DNA from: Candidatus Hydrothermarchaeota archaeon
Lineage (GTDB): Archaea > Hydrothermarchaeota > Hydrothermarchaeia > Hydrothermarchaeales > WAQR01
Assembly: GCA_015520145.1 (NCBI GenBank)
Contig: WAQR01000031.1
Location: 1 to 5,351, forward strand
DNA: 5,351 nucleotides
Direction of reading: 5' to 3'
Below are positions 1 through 5,351 of this stretch, piece after piece. The notes beneath the pieces are model-generated. The model saw only the letters and a list, made by a program, of their open reading frames with translations, was not told the DNA's origin and searched no databases. How positions within the stretch are numbered: the first letter of the stretch is position 1; the number at the start of each line of letters is the position of its first letter. The translations under genes were made by a program, and so were the position numbers.

Positions 1-89
1 ACTTCGGTTTCCTTGCTGATGTTTTCGACTTGCTCATATAACAGACATGTATCTGGTTTCACTCTCCAACATCCCCCACCCACACAACC

Positions 90-97
90 TTTTTAAA
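90..97 (+). promoter_or_regulatory. TATA box of the radical SAM gene (leaderless promoter)
   Basis: The sequence TTTTTAAA lies in an otherwise C-rich stretch and is centred about 26 nt before the ATG at 120. That is the normal archaeal distance from TATA box to transcription start, so the mRNA would begin at or within a base or two of the start codon. No Shine-Dalgarno sequence precedes the ATG, which fits a leaderless transcript. The box is nearly palindromic and could also serve the opposite direction, but no convincing divergent gene is visible. Confidence 0.6.
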
Positions 98-119
98 CCC
101 CCACCGCCATCAAATCCTC

Positions 120-2255
120 ATGGCAAAACTCGCATTTTACATCTCTTATGACAAATACAACAGAAACGAGGCCCCGGGTATCTCCGCATTCGTCCAGCTT
201 TTAAGAAACAGCGGCAACGAGGTCGATTTCCTCACAGGCGAAGAAGAACTCCTCAAAAAAGTCAGACAGGAAAAATACGACTGCGTGGCACTATCCATCC
301 TCTCGAGTGCAGAAATCCGTGAGCTCCTGGCAACAGCAATAAAAGTCAAAAAAGAAGATCCATTCGTCACCACGATAATCGGCGGGCACGGTGTGGACGA
401 ATACCCTGACCTGATAAATGCCCTCGGTGTGGACATGCTCATCGAAGGTGAAGGCGAACTGGTGTTGCCAGAGGTCCTAAGGCACATCAAACGGGCTTCG
501 CAAACCAGAAAAGATTGGCTTGTCATACCCTTTGACTCAGAAATAGACATCTCAAAAGAAGAGAGGGAATTCCTGGGAGAAGGCATCGACCTCATCCTGC
601 AAACAAAGGCATTTTACAAAAGCCCCATCTCAAATGAGCAGGCAGACGCACTCAAAAAATCCAGGATAAAAAGAAAAATCAACGGCAGGGTGGTCCATCT
701 CCCATTAAAAAATGTTTCCTTCAACACAGGCGATACGACAGTCAGACTCGAAGGGGGTAATGACCTGTACCCGACTGCAAAAGAATTCGAAAAGATGGCG
801 GTCTACCCCTGGCAGGACATAAAAGACAGGGGCTGGACAGGTATAAGCCTCTACGTCCAGAAGGGATGCAACTGGGGGCGGTGCTCCTACTGCGGGATCA
901 TCACCCCACCCGGCCGCAGGCTCCCTGTACACAGGGTCATCGAACTCCTGGAAGAGGCGGCAAGCCACGGCATAAAGACCGTAACATTCGACGACGACCA
1001 GTTCATCCAGAACACGACCTGGACACAGGAACTTCTGGACAAAATAATCAAAAAAGGTATCAACAAAAAAATCGCCTTCGGTGCAATGATAAGGGTCGAC
1101 TCAATCAAAGACAAAGATATCCTGAAAAAGCTTGGTAAAGCAAACTTCGGGCGGCTCCAGATAGGCGTCGAGAGCTTTGTACCAGAAAAGATAAGATATT
1201 TCAACAAAACCATAAAAGGAAAAGAAAAGGAATACATCAAAAAGGCCGAAGACCTGATTTACGCCTGCCTTGAAGAAGGAATAGTGCCAGGGGTCTTCAT
1301 CATCACCTCACGGCCGAGAAAGAAAAACGCGATCTTGGAGATATCAAAAGAGCTTCTCAAAATAAGCAGGATAATCAAAAAATCCGCGAAATATGAAATA
1401 ATGCCTGTCTTCAGCTTCAACGATATGCTGATGGCATATCCCGGCGCCCCGCTTCTTAAAACAGAAGGCTACAGAAAGGTCCTTGCCCCTCTAAGACCGG
1501 TCAAAGACGGCAGCAGGATAAAAATCGAGAAAATAGAAATCCCTTATGCATTCAAACCAGGGAGCATGGCACTTGCAAACTTTATCGGCACGCACCTTAA
1601 AATAAGCAGGCAAAGAGGCGTCCCGGGAGAGGTTCTAAACGAGACATGGGAACACATCGAGGACCTGACAAAGGCACTGGAGATATGTGCCGGCCACCTC
1701 GACACAGATATCGGAACAGCGCTGGCATTTATCGAAGAGATAGGCGGCCAGGGTCCTGACTCGGCAAAAAGCCAGGGTGGGCTTAATCATACGTTTAGAG
1801 ACCTCGCAAACAGGCTGGGGGTGGAAATACAGGGCAGAGAACAATTCCAGCAGCTAATAATCCAGAGAAGGGTCTCCCCGGGCGAGCTAAAAGACGCCGT
1901 AAACCGCTCCCAGAATAAGGAACTCAAAAAAATAATCGCCCGCCTCCAAAAAGAACTCTCAAAAGAAAAAGAGGCGGTTACCAAAACATGTGCAGAGATA
2001 ATGGACAACTTGAGGGTCGTATCCATCCCGACACATAAAAGGGTTCAAAGATACCTGAGCGACACAAAAGAAGAGCTAAAAGAAATCTCCTGTGAGAAAG
2101 AGGATAGAGAACTCTTTTTAAAAAAGACAGGTGAAATAAAAAAACGGACAGAAAAGCTGATAGACCAGGTATATCCATTTCTTGCAGGGCGGTCTGCCCT
2201 CGAATCACTCATAGAATGGGTAGATGAATTCTTCGAACAGCCTGTAATGTCGTGA
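120..2255 (+). CDS. B12-binding-domain radical SAM protein, substrate unknown
   Basis: A 711-residue radical SAM enzyme of the cobalamin-binding class. Residues 1-120 look like the Rossmann-type B12-binding domain of this class: a GGH motif at 88-90 and a GEGE motif at 110-113 match its usual 'GGxH...GEGE' pattern, although the classical DxHxxG base-off motif is absent. Residues about 121-235 form a linker. The core runs from about 240 to 440. Its cluster cysteines are C250, C255 and C258 (CNWGRCSYC), spaced CX4CX2C rather than the common CX3CX2C. An acidic strand end (DDD, 291-293) and a GVES motif (349-352) are also typical of the fold. Residues about 500-711 are charged and helical, with a likely coiled coil near 595-660, and match nothing I recognise. 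Enzymes of this class generally do methylations or other radical chemistry using SAM, but the substrate cannot be read from sequence. The ATG at 120 is supported by the TATA spacing. No clear terminator follows the stop. The 3' end overlaps the convergent trm1 by 47 bp. Confidence 0.9.
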   Translation: MAKLAFYISYDKYNRNEAPGISAFVQLLRNSGNEVDFLTGEEELLKKVRQEKYDCVALSILSSAEIRELLATAIKVKKEDPFVTTIIGGHGVDEYPDLINALGVDMLIEGEGELVLPEVLRHIKRASQTRKDWLVIPFDSEIDISKEEREFLGEGIDLILQTKAFYKSPISNEQADALKKSRIKRKINGRVVHLPLKNVSFNTGDTTVRLEGGNDLYPTAKEFEKMAVYPWQDIKDRGWTGISLYVQKGCNWGRCSYCGIITPPGRRLPVHRVIELLEEAASHGIKTVTFDDDQFIQNTTWTQELLDKIIKKGINKKIAFGAMIRVDSIKDKDILKKLGKANFGRLQIGVESFVPEKIRYFNKTIKGKEKEYIKKAEDLIYACLEEGIVPGVFIITSRPRKKNAILEISKELLKISRIIKKSAKYEIMPVFSFNDMLMAYPGAPLLKTEGYRKVLAPLRPVKDGSRIKIEKIEIPYAFKPGSMALANFIGTHLKISRQRGVPGEVLNETWEHIEDLTKALEICAGHLDTDIGTALAFIEEIGGQGPDSAKSQGGLNHTFRDLANRLGVEIQGREQFQQLIIQRRVSPGELKDAVNRSQNKELKKIIARLQKELSKEKEAVTKTCAEIMDNLRVVSIPTHKRVQRYLSDTKEELKEISCEKEDRELFLKKTGEIKKRTEKLIDQVYPFLAGRSALESLIEWVDEFFEQPVMS

Positions 2256-3414
2256 TCATAATCGCTAAGTGAGAAATCAAAAAGCTTAACGTCATGAGCA
2301 GCACTCCCCTAACAACCTCAGCAGGCGCATCTGTTTTAATCCCTGTTTTAGAGAAATGTGTTCGTGTCGCCCTATAACCCTCATCCTCCAATGCCTGGAT
2401 AACCTCATCTGTTGGAATCGCACTCGTTCTCAAAACCCTGCATACCCTGTGGATGTCATAATAGAAAGGTATATCTATCTCCTCAGATATCATCTCCAGG
2501 AGCCTCTCTGTTCCCGGGTCTGTAAGATACCAGGACATCCTGACCACCCCCTTACAAAATACAGCATCCTGTATCCTCCCAAGCCACAGAGGGCCTGCAA
2601 CCTCATATCTACCATCACAACCGCACGACTTTAATTCAGGTAGGTATCCCCTCCCATACTCATGCTCAAGGCATTTCCTGCAGTAATAAACATAACCCAG
2701 CTCTTCGAGAGAGGCATCAGCCTTTTTCTTTCCCTTAAAAACCTTGAGATATACCCTGAAATAATGCTCTGTAGAATGTGACAGCAGACACCTTATCCCA
2801 TAAGAATATTTTGCAGCAGTCCTTGCTGCATACCCGACAAGCAGTCTAAGCCCCACCTCATGGCAGAACTCTGACCTTAGAGGCCTGGCACCATATTTCC
2901 TGAAACATGCAGCAGGATATACCCCGCAAAGAGGTGCAGTATCCGTGGCAGTTATGCCGAGGACACCGTGTTTATCAACTGCCATCAAAGAGTTATCCAG
3001 AAACTGGACAGGGGTTCCGAATGGGTCGATATCAATAAAATCAAAAGAGCCATACCGCTTTTGTAATAGCAGGTTGGCATTTTCATTAGATACAGTGACA
3101 TTATCCAGACCATTTAACCTGGCATTCTTTTCAATCAACGCCACAGCGTCTTCACTGGCATCATTTAGGTGAACGCTCTGCCCTGTTTCATGTGCGACTC
3201 TAATCCCTTTCGCCCCGCTCCCTGAAAGGAGGTCTAAAAACACCACATCTCTTTTAAGGGCCCTGACAACAGAACAGCAGATATCACGATTAAGCTTCAT
3301 CCTGGGATTATAGAACACAGGCGACCTCTTTATTCTCCCGGCAACTGTCCTGCCAAACGTCCCCTTCTCAGGTACCAGAAGTCTTGTCCTTCCTTCAATA
3401 ATCTCTTTATACAT
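2209..3414 (-). CDS. trm1: tRNA (guanine(26)-N(2))-dimethyltransferase Trm1
   Basis: SAM-dependent enzyme that methylates N2 of guanine 26 in tRNA, normally to dimethylguanosine, at the junction of the D and anticodon stems. The 401-residue product shows the family hallmarks in order: FYNPRMKLNRD at 34-44; the SAM-binding motif DLLSGSG at 61-67; an acidic D85 after strand 2, which should hold the SAM ribose; the catalytic-site motif DIDPFGTP at 128-135; TATDTAPLCG at 155-164; and a zinc-site region with C245, C248, C264 and C266 followed by AGPLWLG. The C-terminal domain ends with the usual RTHFSKTGIKTDAP at 351-364. Archaeal Trm1 proteins usually stop soon after this (about 370-380 residues). 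Here about 30 more residues follow, including a hydrophobic stretch at 370-390, and this tail lies antisense to the end of the radical SAM gene. The tail could be real, or could reflect a lost stop or a sequencing indel. The ATG sits just downstream of a good TATA box. Confidence 0.95.
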   Translation of the reverse strand: MYKEIIEGRTRLLVPEKGTFGRTVAGRIKRSPVFYNPRMKLNRDICCSVVRALKRDVVFLDLLSGSGAKGIRVAHETGQSVHLNDASEDAVALIEKNARLNGLDNVTVSNENANLLLQKRYGSFDFIDIDPFGTPVQFLDNSLMAVDKHGVLGITATDTAPLCGVYPAACFRKYGARPLRSEFCHEVGLRLLVGYAARTAAKYSYGIRCLLSHSTEHYFRVYLKVFKGKKKADASLEELGYVYYCRKCLEHEYGRGYLPELKSCGCDGRYEVAGPLWLGRIQDAVFCKGVVRMSWYLTDPGTERLLEMISEEIDIPFYYDIHRVCRVLRTSAIPTDEVIQALEDEGYRATRTHFSKTGIKTDAPAEVVRGVLLMTLSFLISHLAIMITTLQAVRRIHLPIL

Positions 3415-3438
3415 ATGTGTTTCAATTTTGAGATGACG

Positions 3439-3448
3439 TTTAAATAAA
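3439..3448 (-). promoter_or_regulatory. TATA box of trm1
   Basis: Read on the minus strand the sequence is TTTATTTAAA, preceded by A-rich bases. Its centre is about 29 nt upstream of the trm1 ATG at 3414, so transcription would start only a few bases before the codon. No Shine-Dalgarno sequence is present. This gives trm1 its own promoter, separate from the amt-glnK operon whose terminator lies just upstream. A small inverted repeat (ACTG-N5-CAGT, 3458-3470) lies just upstream of the box, but its role is unknown. Confidence 0.6.
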
Positions 3449-3475
3449 TTTTTGTGGACTGAGTCACAGTGTGTT

Positions 3476-3518
3476 AAAAATAAAAGAAAAATAAAAGAGA
3501 AGACGCCTATATGGCGTC
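3476..3518 (-). terminator. Hairpin plus U-tract terminator of the amt-glnK operon
   Basis: On the minus strand GACGCC pairs perfectly with GGCGTC across a 5-nt loop (hairpin 3502-3518). A long T-rich run follows (about 3476-3500), with stretches of four and five T. Archaeal termination depends mainly on the U-tract; the hairpin strengthens the call. The left arm contains the last glnK codons and the loop contains most of its TAG stop, so there is essentially no 3' untranslated region before the terminator. Confidence 0.75.
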
Positions 3519-3845
3519 CTTTCCCCGCTCGCCTGTCCTGACTCGGACGATTTCTTCGACGCTGGACACGAAGATCTTGCCGTCTCCAACCTTGTGCATT
3601 GGCGCGGCTTCAAGTATTGCATCAATCACCTTGTCAACGTCTTCGTCATCCACCACGATTTCGAGCTTGACCTTCTGCAGGAAGTCCACCCTGTACTCAC
3701 CAGCCCTCCACTGGAGGGCGATACCTTTCTGTCGGCCTCTACCGGTGACTTCCATGACAGTCATCCCGGGGAAACCCTTTTCCTCAAGGACATCCTTGAC
3801 AAGGTCAAGTTTTTCAGGCCTTATAATTGCCTCGATTTTCTTCAT
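3507..3845 (-). CDS. glnK: Nitrogen regulatory protein P-II (GlnK)
   Basis: A 112-residue P-II signal protein of normal family length. As a trimer, P-II proteins bind ATP or ADP and 2-oxoglutarate in the clefts between subunits and use a flexible T-loop to contact targets. The linked amt gene makes this the GlnK type, which blocks the ammonium channel when nitrogen is sufficient. Visible family features are KKIEAIIRPEKL at the start; GRGRQKG with Q39, the 2-oxoglutarate-contacting residue; the T-loop at about 37-55 with Y51, the site modified in many bacteria; the nucleotide-binding GDGKIFV at 87-93; and RVRTGERG at 101-108 with R101 and R103. One oddity is that the usual 'RTGK' before the GDGK motif is PMHK here (82-85). 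W46 stands in the T-loop where Tyr or Phe is common. The start is fixed by a good Shine-Dalgarno site, and the gene begins 11 bp after the amt stop codon, so the two are cotranscribed. Confidence 0.97.
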   Translation of the reverse strand: MKKIEAIIRPEKLDLVKDVLEEKGFPGMTVMEVTGRGRQKGIALQWRAGEYRVDFLQKVKLEIVVDDEDVDKVIDAILEAAPMHKVGDGKIFVSSVEEIVRVRTGERGKDAI

Positions 3846-3850
3846 TTTTA

Positions 3851-3858
3851 CTCACCTC
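3851..3858 (-). promoter_or_regulatory. Ribosome-binding site of glnK
   Basis: The minus strand reads GAGGTGAG, with GGTGA six bases before the glnK ATG. The site overlaps the TGA stop codon of amt (3857-3859), so ribosomes finishing amt end on the glnK initiation site. This suggests translational coupling of the channel and its regulator. Confidence 0.8.
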
Positions 3859-5122
3859 ACGAGTATGCTTTCTCAGCATGCTGGCTTATATCCAGTCCGA
3901 CATCTTCCTCTGCTTCTTCTACACGAAGCCCTATGGTCATATCTATGACCTTTGCCAGTATATATGTCACCACAAATGCATATATCCATGTTGCACCGAC
4001 TGCTATCGCCTGGATGCCGACCTGTGACGGATTGCCAGAAAGCAGACCTGTTGCGCCAATGCTCGCAAATATCCCTGTCGCGATAGCGCCCCAGGTACCA
4101 CCTATACCATGGACTGCCCAGACATCGAGTGACTCGTCTACCCGATTCATCCTAAAGAGCAGGGCATAGTAACAGAAGATACCTGCACCAATACCTATCG
4201 CTATGGCAGCCATCGGTGTCACGAACCCTGCTGCGGGAGTTATTGCCACAAGCCCTGCCACAGCACCGGTTGCTATACCAAGTACGCTCGGTTTCCTGTG
4301 TCTCCAGCTTAGCAGCATCCAGGTAAATGCCGCTGCTGCTGCCGCAGTATTCGTTGTTACAAAGGCATTCGCCGCAAGTCCATCTGCTGCAAGCGCGCTA
4401 CCAGCGTTGAACCCGAACCAGCCGAACCAGAGCAGGACAGCCCCAAGGACGGTCATCGGGATATTGTGCGGCTCCATCGGGACCTTGCCGAATCCCTTGC
4501 GTGCCCCGATTACAAGTGCCACGGCCAGGGCTGAAATACCTGAACTGATATGAACAACAGTCCCACCTGCAAAATCAAGGGCGCCCAGTTTTCCAAGCCA
4601 GCCGCCGCCCCAGACCCAGTGTGCTATTGGGTCGTATACTATGGTAGCCCATATAAGGGAAAAGATGAGAAAAGCGCTGAACTTGATACGCTCCACAAAT
4701 GCCCCTGTAATCAGAGCCACGGTTATTATGGCAAACATTGCCTGGAATATCATGAAAGTTAGAGATGGAATAGTCAGGCCTTCCATGGTTTCCATCCCGA
4801 CACCTCTAAGTCCCGCGAACTCAAGGCTACCGATAAATCCGCCTATGTCAGAGCCGAACGCCAGGCTGTAGCCCCACAAAACCCACTGGAGACTGATCAT
4901 TGCCAGAATAGCTAAACTCAGCATTATCGTCGATATTGCGTTCTTTTTTCGTACCATGCCTCCATAGAACAGCCCAACACCGGGGATCATGATAAATACC
5001 AGGGCTGTACTGACCAGTATCCAGGCATTATCTCCAGCACTTGCCACACTTTCTTCTTCTGCATGTACTGGTGCAAGCATAAAAAGCACCAGCATAATTC
5101 CAATTATATAACTCAATTTCAT
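3857..5122 (-). CDS. amt: Ammonium transporter (Amt/AmtB family channel)
   Basis: A membrane channel of the Amt/Rh family that takes up ammonium; members work as trimers. From the chosen start it is 421 residues. Residues 1-21 form a cleavable signal peptide (Lys, hydrophobic core, then PVHA before EEE), followed by about eleven membrane helices. Family signatures are PGVGLFYGGMVR (47-58), FQAMFA (126-131, phenylalanine-gate region), YDPIAHWVW (163-171) with the structural Asp164, GGTVVH with pore His191, WFGWFGFNAGS (232-242), and VWAVHGIGGTWG with pore His338. The cytoplasmic tail GLRVEEAEEDVGLD...H.EKAY (398-420) is the conserved GlnK-responsive tail. A longer reading from an ATG at 5164 would add 14 Lys-rich residues. 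I prefer the ATG at 5122 because GGAGGT lies six bases before it and the protein then begins directly with the signal peptide. It is the first gene of the amt-glnK operon. Confidence 0.96.
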   Translation of the reverse strand: MKLSYIIGIMLVLFMLAPVHAEEESVASAGDNAWILVSTALVFIMIPGVGLFYGGMVRKKNAISTIMLSLAILAMISLQWVLWGYSLAFGSDIGGFIGSLEFAGLRGVGMETMEGLTIPSLTFMIFQAMFAIITVALITGAFVERIKFSAFLIFSLIWATIVYDPIAHWVWGGGWLGKLGALDFAGGTVVHISSGISALAVALVIGARKGFGKVPMEPHNIPMTVLGAVLLWFGWFGFNAGSALAADGLAANAFVTTNTAAAAAAFTWMLLSWRHRKPSVLGIATGAVAGLVAITPAAGFVTPMAAIAIGIGAGIFCYYALLFRMNRVDESLDVWAVHGIGGTWGAIATGIFASIGATGLLSGNPSQVGIQAIAVGATWIYAFVVTYILAKVIDMTIGLRVEEAEEDVGLDISQHAEKAYS

Positions 5123-5128
5123 TCTCAT

Positions 5129-5134
5129 ACCTCC
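5129..5134 (-). promoter_or_regulatory. Strong Shine-Dalgarno site that sets the amt start
   Basis: The minus strand reads GGAGGT, a near-perfect anti-16S match, six bases before the ATG at 5122. Another in-frame ATG (5126-5128) abuts the site with no spacing, so it is unlikely to be used. The ATG at 5164 is upstream of the site and would require leaderless initiation. Confidence 0.8.
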
Positions 5135-5187
5135 GTTTTTTTCCATTTTTAGAGTCTTTTTCATGGCTTAACGGTCTAAAAAAAATC

Positions 5188-5195
5188 TATATAAA
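5188..5195 (-). promoter_or_regulatory. TATA box of the amt-glnK operon
   Basis: The minus strand reads TTTATATA, the best archaeal TATA match in the window, preceded by TTAAATAGG as a possible purine-containing BRE region. Transcription should start about 25-27 nt downstream, near 5165, giving a leader of roughly 43 nt before the amt start at 5122, which includes the Shine-Dalgarno site. The sequence between box and leader contains an eight-base T run. Confidence 0.7.
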
Positions 5196-5228
5196 CCTAT
5201 TTAAGATAGATTAAGAGAAAATCATATA

Positions 5229-5250
5229 TTTTTGGAACTGTTCATAAAAA
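5229..5250. promoter_or_regulatory. Imperfect palindrome upstream of amt, possible operator
   Basis: GAAC-T-GTTC (5235-5243) is a perfect short inverted repeat, flanked by TTTTT on the left and AAAAA on the right so that the symmetry extends over 22 bases with one mismatch/bulge. It lies about 35-60 bp upstream of the amt TATA box, where archaeal activators or repressors can bind. It does not fit the GGAA-N6-TTCC type reported for the nitrogen repressor NrpR, so any regulator is unknown. Confidence 0.3.
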
Positions 5251-5300
5251 GTATGAAAAGAGGTATGTGGAAGAATATTGGCACAGGATGGAAGGCGGGC

Positions 5301-5340
5301 TAAAGTAAGGTTTAAGTAGGTTTAAGTAGGTTTAAGTGGC
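5301..5340. repeat. Tandem 10-bp direct repeats (TTTAAGTAGG)
   Basis: Four consecutive 10-bp units can be laid out: TAAAGTAAGG, TTTAAGTAGG, TTTAAGTAGG and TTTAAGTGGC. The second and third are identical, the fourth differs at two end bases, and the first is degenerate. The period equals about one DNA helical turn, so equivalent bases face the same side. The array ends directly before an ATG at 5341 near the window edge, so it may be a promoter or operator region for a gene starting beyond the window; replication slippage is an alternative explanation. Confidence 0.7.
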
Positions 5341-5351
5341 ATGTATGAAAG

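Noticed and set aside
1..37. A minus-strand ATG at 35-37 opens a short Lys/Arg-rich frame (MSKSKTSARKPK) that runs off the left edge.
   Set aside because: Only twelve codons are visible, there is no Shine-Dalgarno site and no TATA box at the leaderless distance. It could be a divergent gene start but cannot be supported from this window.
887..1240. A 117-codon minus-strand open frame inside the radical SAM gene, and similar antisense frames at 146-595 and 1787-2026.
   Set aside because: They lie opposite conserved coding sequence, have Ser-rich composition typical of antisense frames of Lys/Glu/Asp-rich genes, and have no promoter or ribosome-binding site.
3458..3470. Small inverted repeat ACTG-N5-CAGT with an inner TGAGTCA palindrome upstream of the trm1 TATA box.
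   Set aside because: A four-base-pair stem is expected often by chance, and trm1 is a housekeeping gene with no expected operator.
3594..4169. A 191-codon plus-strand open frame across glnK and the end of amt.
   Set aside because: It is antisense to two clearly recognised genes, has no family features, and its residues mirror the codons of the real genes.
4320..4345. GC-rich repetitive-looking run (gctgctgctgcc) suggesting a trinucleotide repeat.
   Set aside because: It encodes a run of alanines in a membrane helix of Amt and needs no separate explanation.

Overview
This window reads as archaeal chromosomal DNA, most likely from a euryarchaeon. The supporting signs are a tRNA guanine-26 dimethyltransferase (Trm1), which is typical of archaea and eukaryotes; TATA-box promoters about 25-30 nt upstream of start codons, with no bacterial -35/-10 pairs; two genes that look leaderless or nearly so; and a U-tract terminator. 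The Amt and P-II proteins do not fix the lineage. A methanogen or methane-oxidiser relative is a reasonable guess but is inference only.

Layout, left to right. Positions 1-119 are a leader region with a TATA-like box at 90-97 and no confident gene. Positions 120-2255 (+) encode a 711-residue radical SAM enzyme with an N-terminal cobalamin-binding-type domain, a central [4Fe-4S] core and a long charged helical C-terminus; its substrate is not recognisable. Convergent with it, and overlapping its 3' end by 47 bp, is trm1 (2209-3414, -), which carries an unexpected hydrophobic C-terminal tail. A short intergenic region (3415-3506) holds the trm1 promoter and the terminator of the next operon. 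Positions 3507-5122 (-) are a compact two-gene operon, transcribed amt then glnK, encoding an ammonium channel and its P-II regulator, 11 bp apart. The rightmost part (5123-5351) holds the amt ribosome-binding site and promoter, an imperfect palindrome, a 16-codon mini-ORF and a run of 10-bp tandem repeats just before an ATG at the window edge.

How the genes work together: Amt and GlnK form the standard ammonium-uptake module. GlnK senses ATP/ADP and 2-oxoglutarate and plugs the Amt trimer when nitrogen is plentiful. The conserved C-terminal tail of Amt and the T-loop of GlnK (with Tyr51) are both intact, so the pair should be functional. Trm1 is housekeeping tRNA modification with its own promoter. 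The radical SAM enzyme has no obvious link to the others. I see no mobile element, CRISPR array, rRNA or tRNA. The points most worth a second look are the Trm1 tail, the CX4CX2C cluster motif and unassigned C-terminus of the radical SAM enzyme, and the repeat/mini-ORF region upstream of amt.
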